DNA of 64,000 nucleotides from Pseudomonas sp. LP_7_YM (GTDB lineage Bacteria > Pseudomonadota > Gammaproteobacteria > Pseudomonadales > Pseudomonadaceae): NCBI RefSeq assembly GCF_004364435.1, contig NZ_SOCT01000010.1, positions 85,553 through 149,552 on the forward strand, given 5' to 3'. A program made the translations under genes and the position numbers. The notes under the pieces were generated by a model. It was given only the letters and a program-made list of their open reading frames with translations. It was not told the origin of the DNA and did no database searches. Shown here one piece after another: positions 17,386 to 26,071 of the stretch. The first letter of the stretch is position 1. Each line of letters starts with the position of its first letter.

Positions 17386-18117
17386 TTGATGCGGTTTACC
17401 CAAGCGAGGCTTAAATCTCGCGGATCTGCTCATTCTGGCTGCACATCATACGCTGTATCCTTTTGGGGCCTTGCTCTGGCGCAGCATGGCGAGGTGCCCG
17501 AGCGATTCGGTCCTTGGTCAACGATTTATCAGCGGTTCCGGGAATGGCGTGATTGCGGAGCTTTTGAGCTGATGCTCAAGCGTCTTCATATCCGCTTGAA
17601 TGAGCAGGGTTTGATTGACCTGGAAACATGGATGATCAACTCCACTGCCGTACGAGCAACCCGGGCCTCATCAAGTGCCGGGAAAAAAGGGGGTGCAAAG
17701 AACCGCAAGACCACGCGCTCGGGCGCGGTCGGGGCGGTCTGACAACCAAGATTCACATGCTGTGCGACGCCAATGGTGTGCCTCTGCGTTTCCTGTTGTC
17801 GGGCGGACAAGCCAGCGATATTGCCTATGCCCAACCGCTACTCGATCAGGCTTGCATTCCCAGCCTGCGTGGTCGCCCGCGCAAGCGCTGCCGTTGGTTG
17901 CTGGCTGACAAGAAACATCATCGAACGCATGTTCGGCTGGCAGAAGGAGAACAGACGCATCGTGACGCGCTTCGACAAACTCGCAACACGTTTTGCGACG
18001 ATGGTCTCATTGGCATGTGTATGCGATGCGATGCTTGCGACAATACTTTATGTACAGAGCCTTGTGATTCTATTCCCCGGACATATGAGGGGGGAGCGGC
18101 GCTTTTCGGCTCTGTAA
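17386..18117 (+). pseudogene. IS5-family transposase remnant
   Basis: Fragments in three frames resemble an IS5-family (IS427-like) transposase: FGPWSTIYQRFREWRDCGAF and ETWMINSTAVRATRA near 17500-17660; GGLTTKIHMLCDANGVPLRF and SGGQASDIAYAQ near 17735-17830; LLADK near 17900; then IIERMFGWQKENRRIVTRFDKLA near 17920-17990. The first roughly 35 codons and the region between LLADK and the final helix are missing, so it cannot encode an active enzyme. No terminal repeats were found. It lies between the effector-like gene and tRNA-Leu, a common position for decayed mobile DNA in exchangeable effector loci. Confidence 0.8.
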
Positions 18118-18152
18118 GCCGCATACTGATTACGCAAAATTTACGCCAGACG

Positions 18153-18185
18153 AAAAAAAAGACCTTGAAAATCAAGGTCTTTTTT
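18153..18185 (-). terminator. Rho-independent terminator of tRNA-Leu
   Basis: A hairpin with arms AAGACCTTGA and TCAAGGTCTT, flanked by A and T runs on both sides, lies 8 bases beyond the 3' end of the tRNA. It can act in both directions. Confidence 0.85.
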
Positions 18186-18193
18186 CAATTTGG

Positions 18194-18278
18194 TGGTGCC
18201 CCGAGGGAGAATCGAACTCCCACTTCTTTCGAAAACGGATTTTGAATCCGCCGCGTCTACCAATTCCGCCATCAGGGC
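18194..18278 (-). tRNA. tRNA-Leu(CAA)
   Basis: An 85-base class II tRNA starting GCCCTGATGGCGGAATTGG and ending GGGGCACCA with an encoded CCA. The anticodon loop TTCAAAA gives anticodon CAA (reads UUG). The variable arm is long, as in leucine tRNAs, and the T loop GTTCGATTC is present. Its position directly upstream of queA is conserved in Pseudomonas and marks the border of the exchangeable effector locus in P. syringae. Confidence 0.95.
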
Positions 18279-18291
18279 TCAATGGCGGCGA

Positions 18292-18320
18292 AGTATAGAG
18301 ATGAGACGACCGTTGGTCAA
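18292..18320 (-). promoter_or_regulatory. Sigma-70 promoter of tRNA-Leu
   Basis: On the minus strand, TTGACC (18320-18315) and TATACT (18297-18292) are separated by 17 bases, a near-consensus promoter ending 13 bases before the tRNA 5' end. Confidence 0.75.
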
Positions 18321-18386
18321 TCATGTTTGATGGTCAATTTTCAGGTTTTCGGCTAAACTTCGCGGCCCTGCTAGACGAACCCCATC

Positions 18387-19451
18387 ATGCGTGTCGCCGA
18401 CTTTACCTTCGAACTCCCTGATGCATTGATCGCTCGCCATCCTTTGGCGGAGCGTCGCAGCAGCCGTTTGCTGACCCTCGACGGGCCGAGCGGTGCGCTG
18501 GCTCATCGCCAATTTACTGATCTGCTGGAGCATTTGCGCCCTGGCGATCTCATGGTTTTCAACAACACCCGGGTAATTCCCGCGCGTTTGTTCGGGCAGA
18601 AAGCCTCTGGCGGCAAGCTGGAGATTCTGGTGGAGCGGGTGCTGGATCAGCATCGCGTGCTGGCCCATGTGCGTTCCAGCAAGTCGCCGAAGGCGGGTTC
18701 GACGATCCTCATCGATGGCGGTGGCGAGGCCGGGATGGTCGCGCGCCACGATGCGCTGTTCGAGCTGCACTTTGCCGAGCCGGTCTTGCCCTTGTTGGAA
18801 CGAGTCGGGCATATGCCGTTGCCTCCTTATATAGATCGCCCGGATGACGCCGCCGACCGTGAGCGTTATCAGACGGTGTATGCGCAGCGTGCCGGTGCGG
18901 TGGCTGCGCCGACGGCGGGGTTGCATTTCGATCAGACGATGATGGATGCAATTGCCGAGAAAGGTGTCGAGACGGCGTTCGTCACGTTGCACGTGGGGGC
19001 GGGGACGTTTCAGCCGGTGCGCGTTGAGCGTGTCGAGGACCACCATATGCACAATGAGTGGCTGGAAGTCACTCAGGACGTGGTCGACGCTGTTGCTGCC
19101 TGTCGCGCACGCGGTGGTCGGGTGATCGCGGTCGGAACGACCAGTGTCCGCTCGCTGGAGAGTGCAGCTCGCGATGGCGTGCTCAAGCCGTTCAGTGGCG
19201 ACACCGATATCTTTATCTATCCGGGGCGACCGTTTCATGTGGTCGATGCCTTGGTGACCAACTTCCATCTGCCTGAATCCACGTTGTTGATGCTGGTTTC
19301 GGCATTCGCCGGTTACCCGGAAACCATGGCGGCCTACGCGGCGGCGGTGGAAAACGGTTACCGCTTCTTCAGTTACGGGGATGCCATGTTCATCACCCGC
19401 AATCCCGCGCCGACGGCTCCCAAGGACTCGGCCTCAGAGGATCAAGCATGA
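18387..19451 (+). CDS. queA: S-adenosylmethionine:tRNA ribosyltransferase-isomerase
   Basis: QueA transfers and isomerises the ribosyl moiety of AdoMet onto 7-aminomethyl-7-deazaguanine in tRNA, forming epoxyqueuosine. The 354-residue length is typical. Family blocks are MRVADFTFELPDALIARHP, VFNNTRVIPARLFG, GAVAAPTAGLHFD, LHVGAGTFQPV and TNFHLPESTLLMLVSAF. The stop overlaps the tgt start by four bases (ATGA), so the two queuosine genes are co-translated, and the secretion genes yajC, secD and secF follow in the same direction. It is the first gene beyond tRNA-Leu and shows core-like codon use. It acts in the cytoplasm. Confidence 0.97.
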   Translation: MRVADFTFELPDALIARHPLAERRSSRLLTLDGPSGALAHRQFTDLLEHLRPGDLMVFNNTRVIPARLFGQKASGGKLEILVERVLDQHRVLAHVRSSKSPKAGSTILIDGGGEAGMVARHDALFELHFAEPVLPLLERVGHMPLPPYIDRPDDAADRERYQTVYAQRAGAVAAPTAGLHFDQTMMDAIAEKGVETAFVTLHVGAGTFQPVRVERVEDHHMHNEWLEVTQDVVDAVAACRARGGRVIAVGTTSVRSLESAARDGVLKPFSGDTDIFIYPGRPFHVVDALVTNFHLPESTLLMLVSAFAGYPETMAAYAAAVENGYRFFSYGDAMFITRNPAPTAPKDSASEDQA

Positions 19452-20581
19452 GTCGCACCTGTCGTATGTCTTTCGAGCTGCTTGCTACCGATGGCAAGGC
19501 GCGTCGTGGTCGTCTGACCTTCCCGCGTGGCGTGGTCGAAACCCCGGCGTTCATGCCGGTGGGCACCTATGGCACAGTCAAGGGCATGCTGCCCCGAGAC
19601 ATCGAGGCCACGGGTGCGCAGATCATCCTCGGCAATACCTTCCACCTGTGGCTGCGCCCTGGCACCGAAGTGATCAAGGGCCACGGCGACCTGCACGATT
19701 TCATGCAGTGGAAAGGCCCGATCCTGACCGATTCCGGCGGTTTTCAGGTGTTTAGCCTCGGCGCCATGCGCAAGATCAAGGAGGAGGGCGTGACCTTTGC
19801 CTCTCCTGTAGATGGCGCGAAGGTGTTCATGGGGCCCGAAGAGTCGATGCAGGTGCAGCGCGACCTGGGGTCTGACATCGTGATGATCTTCGACGAATGC
19901 ACGCCTTACCCTGCTGACGAGGATGTTGCGCGTACGTCGATGGAGCTGTCACTGCGCTGGGCCAAACGCTCGAAAATCGCCCATGGCGAGAACACCGCAG
20001 CGCTGTTCGGCATCGTTCAGGGCGGCATGCACGAGAACTTGCGCATGCGCTCGCTGGACGGCTTGAACGAGCTGGATTTCGACGGTCTGGCCATCGGTGG
20101 TCTGTCGGTGGGCGAGCCCAAGCACGAGATGATCAAGGTCCTGGATTATCTGCCAGGCCGGATGCCGGCTGAAAAACCTCGTTACCTTATGGGTGTAGGC
20201 AAGCCCGAAGACCTGGTTGAAGGTGTGCGCCGCGGCATTGACATGTTCGACTGCGTCATGCCAACGCGCAATGCTCGCAACGGTCATCTGTTCATCGACA
20301 CCGGTGTGCTGAAGATTCGTAATGCGTTTCATCGCCACGATGATTCGCCGCTGGATCCGACCTGCGATTGCTACACCTGCAAAAACTTCTCCCGTGCTTA
20401 TCTGCACCACTTGGACAAGTGTGGCGAAATGCTGGGGAGCATGCTCAATACGATCCACAATTTGCGGCATTACCAGCTGCTTATGGCTGGTTTGCGCGAG
20501 GCTATTCAACAGGGTACATTGGCCGCCTTTGTCGACACCTTCTATGCCAAACGCGGGCTTGCGACGCCGCTGCTGGACTGA
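19448..20581 (+). CDS. tgt: tRNA-guanine transglycosylase
   Basis: Tgt exchanges guanine-34 of GUN-anticodon tRNAs for preQ1. The frame has DSGGFQVFSLG with the catalytic Asp, FDECTPYPAD, the VGKPEDLVEGVRRGIDMFDC block with the nucleophilic Asp region, and the zinc site CDCYTC followed by a His about 25 residues later (HNLRHY). Starting at 19448 gives 377 residues and has a good AGAGGA ribosome site; a second ATG at 19466 would give the 371-residue form I recall from other Pseudomonas. The start overlaps queA by ATGA. Confidence 0.96.
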   Translation: MSRTCRMSFELLATDGKARRGRLTFPRGVVETPAFMPVGTYGTVKGMLPRDIEATGAQIILGNTFHLWLRPGTEVIKGHGDLHDFMQWKGPILTDSGGFQVFSLGAMRKIKEEGVTFASPVDGAKVFMGPEESMQVQRDLGSDIVMIFDECTPYPADEDVARTSMELSLRWAKRSKIAHGENTAALFGIVQGGMHENLRMRSLDGLNELDFDGLAIGGLSVGEPKHEMIKVLDYLPGRMPAEKPRYLMGVGKPEDLVEGVRRGIDMFDCVMPTRNARNGHLFIDTGVLKIRNAFHRHDDSPLDPTCDCYTCKNFSRAYLHHLDKCGEMLGSMLNTIHNLRHYQLLMAGLREAIQQGTLAAFVDTFYAKRGLATPLLD

Positions 20582-20636
20582 ATGACAGCCGGTCTTACCG
20601 CTTCTTATTATTAAAAGTATGCAACTGGAGTGTTAA

Positions 20637-20975
20637 ATGAGCTTTTTCATCTCTTCCGCTTTCGCGGATGCGGCTGCACCTGCTGCCGCAGGCCCAATGG
20701 GCGGTGGTTTCGAGTGGATATTTCTGGTCGGCTTCGTGGCCATCTTCTATCTGATGATCTGGCGTCCGCAGGCCAAGCGCGCCAAAGAGCAGAAGAATCT
20801 GCTGGGCAACTTGCAGAAGGGCGATGAAGTCGTCACTTCCGGCGGTATCGCGGGCAAGATCAACAAAGTGACCGACGACTTCGTTGTTATCGAAGTTTCC
20901 GACACTGTAGAACTGAAGATCCAGAAGGGTGCCATCGCTGCCACCCTGCCTAAAGGCACTCTGAAAGCCATCTGA
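20637..20975 (+). CDS. yajC: Preprotein translocase subunit YajC
   Basis: A 112-residue inner-membrane protein with one transmembrane helix (FEWIFLVGFVAIFYLMIW, about residues 24-41) followed by the conserved RPQAKRAKEQKNLL and KGDEVVTSGGIAGKI blocks. YajC associates with SecDF and the SecYEG translocon and supports protein export. It lies 55 bases after tgt and just ahead of secD, the standard order. The ATG follows the GGAG site of CTGGAGTGTTAA. Confidence 0.96.
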   Translation: MSFFISSAFADAAAPAAAGPMGGGFEWIFLVGFVAIFYLMIWRPQAKRAKEQKNLLGNLQKGDEVVTSGGIAGKINKVTDDFVVIEVSDTVELKIQKGAIAATLPKGTLKAI

Positions 20976-20997
20976 TTCCAGTCTTTTACCAATCGAC

Positions 20998-21016
20998 GGG
21001 GCGCGCAAGGCGCCCC
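20998..21016 (+). promoter_or_regulatory. GC-rich hairpin between yajC and secD
   Basis: GGGGCGC and GCGCCCC form a 7-bp stem with a 5-base loop. There is no T run, so it is not a typical terminator; it may mark an mRNA processing or attenuation point ahead of secD. Confidence 0.4.
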
Positions 21017-21037
21017 GCGTTATAAGCAGGCGGCGTG

Positions 21038-22906
21038 ATGTTGAACAAATACCCTCTGTGGAAATACATCCTGATCCTGGCAGTGCTGGCGATCGGCTTT
21101 ATTTATTCCGCACCCAATCTCTACCCTGATGACCCGGCTATTCAGGTCAGCGGCGCAAGCACTGCGCTGCAAGTCAATCAGGCTGATCTGGATCGCGTAA
21201 GCAAGGCGCTTACCGATGCTGGCATCGCGGTCAAGGGCGCGTCTCTTGCCGAGAATGGCAAGGGCGGTTTGTTGCGTCTGACCAAACAGGAAGACCAGCT
21301 GCCAGCCAAGGACGTCACCCGCAAGGCGCTGGGCGACGACTATGTCGTGGCGTTGAACCTGGCTCAGACCACGCCCAAGTGGCTGCGCAGCATTGGCGCG
21401 ACCCCGATGAAGCTGGGTCTGGACTTATCCGGCGGCGTTCACTTCCTGCTTGAAGTCGACATGGATAAGGCCCTGAGCGCCCGTCTGAATGTCTATGAAG
21501 GCGAAGTGAAAAGCCTGCTGCGCAAGGATAAACTGCGCTATCGCAGCCTGCCGCAGGATGGCAACGCCATTCAGCTGGGCTTCAGTGACACCGATTCCCG
21601 CGAACAGGCCCGTGCCCTGATCCGCAAGGATTACAGCGATTTCGATATCACCACGACCGATCGTGGCGAGATGCCGGTCCTGCGTCTGGCAATGACCCAG
21701 GCCAAGATCGCCGAGATCCGCGAATACTCGATCAAGCAGAACCTGACCACGGTACGTAACCGCGTCAATGAGTTGGGCGTGGCCGAGCCACTGGTTCAGC
21801 GTCAGGGTGCCAATCGCATCGTGGTCGAGCTGCCAGGCGTGCAGGACACTGCCGAGGCCAAGCGTATTCTCGGTAAGACTGCCAACCTTGAGTTCCGTCT
21901 GGGCGCAGGCCCGGATGACTCCAGAGCCACCACCGAGATGTTCGAATTCCGCGAAGGCGGTCGTCCAGCCGCTGCGGTCGAGCGCGGCCTGATCATCACC
22001 GGTGATCAGGTGACCGATGCCAAGGCTGGCTTTGACGAGCACGGTCGTCCTCAGGTGAACATTAAGCTTGATGGCCACGGCGGCGATCTGATGAGTCGTG
22101 CCACCCGCGCTAACGTTGGTCGCAGCATGGCGGTGATCTTCATCGAGCAGAAACCGACCACCACCTACACCAAGCAGGTTGTGGATGGCGTCGAGAAAGA
22201 CGTGCCGGTGCAGACTTTCAAGGAAGAGAAGAAAATCATCAGCCTGGCGACCATTCAGTCGCCGCTGGGTGCTCAGTTCCGGATCACCGGTCTGAATGGC
22301 CAGGGTGAGTCGTCCGAACTGGCGCTGTTGTTGCGTGCCGGTGGTCTGGCCGCACCGATGTACTTCGCTGAAGAGCGCACAATCGGCCCGAGCCTGGGTG
22401 CCGACAACATCACCAAAGGTATCGACGCATCCCTTTGGGGCATGCTGTTCGTGTCGATCTTCATCATCGCCATCTACCGTTTCTTCGGTCTGATCGCGAC
22501 GGTGGCACTGGCTTTGAACATGGTCATGCTGCTGGCCCTGATGTCGCTGCTGGGGGCAACACTGACTCTGCCAGGCATCGCCGGTATCGTCTTGACCATG
22601 GGCATGGCGGTAGACGCCAACGTACTGATCTTCTCGCGGATTCGTGAGGAACTGGGCAACGGCATGAGCGTGCAGCGTGCGATCAACGAAGGTTTCGACC
22701 GCGCCTACACTGCGATTCTCGACGCCAACCTGACTTCGCTTCTGGTCGGCGGCATTCTCTATGCCATGGGCACAGGGCCAGTCAAAGGTTTCGCCGTGAC
22801 CATGTCCCTCGGGATCTTTACCTCGATGTTCACAGCCATCATGGTGACCCGCGCAATGGTCAACCTGATTTATGGCGGTCGTGACGTCAAGAAGCTGTGG
22901 ATTTAA
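21038..22906 (+). CDS. secD: Protein-export membrane protein SecD
   Basis: SecD uses the proton motive force, with SecF, to pull translocated proteins into the periplasm. The ATG at 21038 gives MLNKYPLWKYILILAVLAIG with the first membrane helix; a GTG three bases upstream is in frame but less likely. The D1 motif LGLDLSGGVHFLLEVD lies near residues 128-143, a large periplasmic domain follows, and five membrane helices occupy about residues 450-615, including GIVLTMGMAVDANVLIFSRI with the conserved Asp of the ion path. The length of 622 residues is typical. The secF start follows by 9 bases. Confidence 0.97.
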   Translation: MLNKYPLWKYILILAVLAIGFIYSAPNLYPDDPAIQVSGASTALQVNQADLDRVSKALTDAGIAVKGASLAENGKGGLLRLTKQEDQLPAKDVTRKALGDDYVVALNLAQTTPKWLRSIGATPMKLGLDLSGGVHFLLEVDMDKALSARLNVYEGEVKSLLRKDKLRYRSLPQDGNAIQLGFSDTDSREQARALIRKDYSDFDITTTDRGEMPVLRLAMTQAKIAEIREYSIKQNLTTVRNRVNELGVAEPLVQRQGANRIVVELPGVQDTAEAKRILGKTANLEFRLGAGPDDSRATTEMFEFREGGRPAAAVERGLIITGDQVTDAKAGFDEHGRPQVNIKLDGHGGDLMSRATRANVGRSMAVIFIEQKPTTTYTKQVVDGVEKDVPVQTFKEEKKIISLATIQSPLGAQFRITGLNGQGESSELALLLRAGGLAAPMYFAEERTIGPSLGADNITKGIDASLWGMLFVSIFIIAIYRFFGLIATVALALNMVMLLALMSLLGATLTLPGIAGIVLTMGMAVDANVLIFSRIREELGNGMSVQRAINEGFDRAYTAILDANLTSLLVGGILYAMGTGPVKGFAVTMSLGIFTSMFTAIMVTRAMVNLIYGGRDVKKLWI

Positions 22907-22915
22907 GGGGCTGAC

Positions 22916-23827
22916 ATGAAACGTACGATCAACTTCATGGGCGTTCGCAACATTGCGTTCGGTATTACCATGCTCCTCACCGTGCTGGCGTTGTTCAGCT
23001 GGTTCCATAAAGGGCTCAACTTCGGTCTGGACTTCACCGGCGGTACGCTGATCGAGCTGACTTACGAGCACCCTGCCGATCTGGGCAAAGTGCGCCGGGA
23101 GCTGGCTTCTTCGGGTTACCACGAAGCCATCGTGCAGAGCTTCGGCGCGACCACCGACCTGTTGGTGCGGATGCCGGGTGAGGATCCGCAACTGGGTGCT
23201 CAGGTGGCCCAAGCGCTGCGCAAGACTGGTGCCGATAACCCGGTAACGGTCAAGCGCGTCGAGTTCGTCGGCCCGCAAGTGGGTGAGGAACTGCGTGACC
23301 AGGGTGGCATCGGCATGTTGCTGGCGCTTGGCGGTGTTCTGATCTACCTGGCTTTCCGCTTTCAGTGGAAGTTCGCGGTCGGCGCCATCGTTTCGCTGAT
23401 CCACGACGTGGTGGTGACGATGGGCATCCTGTCGTTCTTCCAGGTGACGTTCGACCTGACCGTACTCGCAGCTGTGCTGGCGATCATCGGTTACTCGCTC
23501 AACGACACCATCGTGGTATTCGACCGGGTGCGTGAGAACTTCCGCTTGCTGCGCAAGGCTTCGCTGATCGAGAACATCAACATCTCGACCACTCAGACCC
23601 TGCTGCGGACCATGGCCACCTCGATCTCCACGCTGTTGGCAATCGGCGCACTGTGGATTTTCGGTGGCGACAGCCTGCACGGTTTTTCCGTTGCCCTGTT
23701 CATCGGCGTTCTTGCCGGTACCTACTCGTCGATTTACATCGCCAACGTGGTGCTGATCTGGCTGAACCTGCGCTCCGAGGACCTGTTGCCTCCTGTGACC
23801 GCTGAGAAAGTTGACGATCGGCCATAA
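22916..23827 (+). CDS. secF: Protein-export membrane protein SecF
   Basis: A 303-residue partner of SecD. It has the N-terminal helix after INFMGVRNIAFG, the GLDFTGGTLIELTY motif near residues 38-51, and five C-terminal membrane helices with the conserved AIIGYSLNDTIVVFDRVREN block. The gene is 9 bases downstream of secD in the queA-tgt-yajC-secDF operon and is followed by a strong terminator. Confidence 0.97.
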   Translation: MKRTINFMGVRNIAFGITMLLTVLALFSWFHKGLNFGLDFTGGTLIELTYEHPADLGKVRRELASSGYHEAIVQSFGATTDLLVRMPGEDPQLGAQVAQALRKTGADNPVTVKRVEFVGPQVGEELRDQGGIGMLLALGGVLIYLAFRFQWKFAVGAIVSLIHDVVVTMGILSFFQVTFDLTVLAAVLAIIGYSLNDTIVVFDRVRENFRLLRKASLIENINISTTQTLLRTMATSISTLLAIGALWIFGGDSLHGFSVALFIGVLAGTYSSIYIANVVLIWLNLRSEDLLPPVTAEKVDDRP

Positions 23828-23853
23828 CGATTGTTCTGGTCAGCCGGCACACT

Positions 23854-23887
23854 AAAAAGGCGCGAGTATGAACTCGCGCCTTTTTTT
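23854..23887 (+). terminator. Rho-independent terminator of the secDF operon
   Basis: GGCGCGAGT and ACTCGCGCC form a perfect 9-bp stem with a 4-base loop, with five A before and seven T after, 27 bases beyond the secF stop. Confidence 0.9.
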
Positions 23888-23945
23888 GTGCTCCAAGGCT
23901 GGGAGTAGCGTGAGCAATTGCGCTGAATAGGGTCAGGAGGTTCAC

Positions 23946-24491
23946 GTGAACAAATCGTTGCTAGTTGGTGCGGTATTGGGTGCTGTCGGTGTCACCGCCG
24001 GTGGCGCTTTGGCCACCTATAGCCTCGTTAAATCAAACGGTCCGGAGTACGCAGACGTACTCGCCGTCGAGCCTGTAAAAGAACAGATCAAAACCCCTCG
24101 TCAAGTGTGCAAGGACGTCGCCGTCACGCATCGCGCTCCGGTCAAGGATCAGCATCAGATCGTGGGTAGCGTCATCGGTGCTGTAGCGGGTGGCTTGCTC
24201 GGTAACCAGATCGGGGGCGGTAACGGCAAGAAAGTCATGACCGTTGCCGGTGCTGTCGGGGGTGGCTACGCCGGTAACAAGGTTCAGGAAGGCATGCAGA
24301 ACCGCGATACCTACACCACGAGCGAATCGCGCTGCAATACCGTCAATGACATCAGCGACAAGGTGGTGGGCTACAACGTGAAGTACAAGCTCAACGACAA
24401 GGTCGGCCAAGTGCGCATGGATCGTGATCCGGGCAGCCAGATTCCGGTTAATAAAGAGGGGCAGCTGGAATTGAGTCAGGCGGGTCAATAA
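23946..24491 (+). CDS. Glycine-zipper 2TM domain envelope protein
   Basis: This 181-residue protein has an N-terminal hydrophobic segment (LLVGAVLGAVGVTAGGALATYSL) that could be a signal anchor, and a glycine-zipper repeat (GSVIGAVAGGLLGNQIGGGNG and GAVGGGYAGNKVQEGM) at about residues 72-117. Such proteins are usually attached to the cell envelope; some relatives are surface antigens or stress-related proteins, but no exact function is known for this one. The start is a GTG at 23946 preceded by AGGAGG. It lies alone between two terminators, in the position of the homologue that I recall next to suhB in P. aeruginosa. Confidence 0.85.
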   Translation: MNKSLLVGAVLGAVGVTAGGALATYSLVKSNGPEYADVLAVEPVKEQIKTPRQVCKDVAVTHRAPVKDQHQIVGSVIGAVAGGLLGNQIGGGNGKKVMTVAGAVGGGYAGNKVQEGMQNRDTYTTSESRCNTVNDISDKVVGYNVKYKLNDKVGQVRMDRDPGSQIPVNKEGQLELSQAGQ

Positions 24492-24512
24492 AGCCTCTGG
24501 TTCACGCAGTTC

Positions 24513-24544
24513 AAAAAACGCCCTACATGCAAGGGCGTTTTTTT
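24513..24544 (+). terminator. Rho-independent terminator of the glycine-zipper gene
   Basis: CGCCCT and AGGGCG form the stem, preceded by six A and followed by seven T, 21 bases beyond the stop codon. Confidence 0.9.
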
Positions 24545-24763
24545 GTGCCCGGTTTTATACACGGGCTCTGCAAGCCTGCTCCTGTAGATGTGCCAACTCG
24601 CCTTTGTGATCCCATATGTATTAAGTATCGAATGGGTAGTAACTATATATTTTTAATCCGAAACCCTGCCGCGTAAGCTTTTTCAGGTGGCTTTTGGCGT
24701 CTGTGCCTGTGAGTCCACTGCATAACTCTAATAAAAATCAGCAACACCACGCGGGATATAAAA

Positions 24764-26005
24764 ATGCATAAAAGCCCTGTTTCCATAGGCCTTAAGACTG
24801 CTACCTTGGGTTTGAGTCTGACCTGTCCAGGTTTTGCCGAAGCCGATTTCTTCGAAGACAGCAAAGCCGATCTGGAATTTCGAAATTTTTATTTCAACAG
24901 CGACTACCGCCAGGAAGGCGCGAGTCAGTCCAAGCGCGATGAATGGGCCCAGGGCCTGATTCTCAAGTTCGAGTCCGGGTTTACTGAAGGTGCGGTGGGC
25001 TTTGGCGTGGACGCCATTGGGCTCTTCGGCCTGAAACTGGACTCAGGTCCTGATCGCCGCAACACGGGTCTGCTGCCGGTCGGTGACCAAAAAGCGCCCG
25101 ACGACTATGGCCGTTCAGGCGTGACCGCCAAGGCCAGAATCTCCAAGAGCGTGTTGCGCGTCGGCACCTTAATGCCCAAATTACCCACGGTTCTGCCCAA
25201 CGATGGACGCCTGTTACCGCAAACCTTTCGCGGTGCTCAACTGACCTCAAAAGACATTAACGATATGACCCTTAATGTCGGGCGCCTGACCAGCAATACC
25301 GAGCGCAACGACAGCGGCCACGAGGACATTGAAGCTACCGGCAAAAGCATCAAGGGCGGTCGTCCCAGTGAGAGGTTCGACTTCGCCAGTGCCAGCTTCA
25401 ACTGGAGCAAAGGCCTGACCACGTCCTACAACTACGGCGGCCTTGAGAACAATTACAAACAACACATTGTCACGCTGCTGCACAGCTTTCCCTTGAGTGA
25501 ATCGCAGTCGATCAAGAGCGACCTGCGCTACGCACGCTCGCTCAAGGACGGCAACACCAACGTCGACAACACGGCCATCGGCGCCAAATTCACCTACAAC
25601 ATCAGCGGCCATAGTTTCGGCGTGGCGTATCAGCGCATGAATGGCGAAACCGGCTTCCCTCATCTGGCGGGTACCGACTCGTTTCTCGTCAACTACGTGA
25701 TGATCTCCCCTGACTTTGCCAATCCTGAAGAGCGTTCATGGCAGGCTCGCTACGATTACAACTTTGCCACCGTCGGGGTGCCGGGCCTGACCTTCATGAC
25801 TCGTTACCTCAAAGGCGACAACTTCGCTCGCGGCAGCAAGGAAGGCACCGAATGGGAACGCAACACCGATATCGCCTACGTGTTCCAGAGCGGCGCTCTG
25901 AAAAACCTCGAGTTGAAGTGGCGCAACGGCAGCTATCGAAGCAATGGCGGCAGCAACATTGACCAGAACCGCGTGATCGTTAGCTACACATTGCCGTTGT
26001 TGTAA
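24764..26005 (+). CDS. OprD-family outer-membrane porin
   Basis: A 413-residue protein with an N-terminal signal (LGLSLTCPGFAEA, cleavage about residue 27) and the family opening FFEDSKADLEFRNFYFNSDYR. Internal blocks typical of OprD proteins are EWAQGLILKFESGFTEG, VGFGVDAIGLFGLKLDSG, LPNDGRLLPQTFRG and the final strand DQNRVIVSYTLPLL. OprD proteins are 18-stranded substrate-specific channels for small carboxylates, amino acids or peptides. It is followed after 66 bases by a secreted lyase-like gene on the same strand, so the porin probably imports that enzyme's substrate. This is inferred from context. Confidence 0.92.
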   Translation: MHKSPVSIGLKTATLGLSLTCPGFAEADFFEDSKADLEFRNFYFNSDYRQEGASQSKRDEWAQGLILKFESGFTEGAVGFGVDAIGLFGLKLDSGPDRRNTGLLPVGDQKAPDDYGRSGVTAKARISKSVLRVGTLMPKLPTVLPNDGRLLPQTFRGAQLTSKDINDMTLNVGRLTSNTERNDSGHEDIEATGKSIKGGRPSERFDFASASFNWSKGLTTSYNYGGLENNYKQHIVTLLHSFPLSESQSIKSDLRYARSLKDGNTNVDNTAIGAKFTYNISGHSFGVAYQRMNGETGFPHLAGTDSFLVNYVMISPDFANPEERSWQARYDYNFATVGVPGLTFMTRYLKGDNFARGSKEGTEWERNTDIAYVFQSGALKNLELKWRNGSYRSNGGSNIDQNRVIVSYTLPLL

Positions 26006-26071
26006 GTCCTGACTTTTTGCACAAGACCCCACACCGCTTACCCGCGGCCTTCGCCGCATTGGAGCCTGAAG

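Noticed and set aside
21425..23680. 751-residue antisense frame across secD and secF
   Set aside because: It mirrors the codon bias of two well-supported genes and has the His/Gln-rich composition of a shadow frame.
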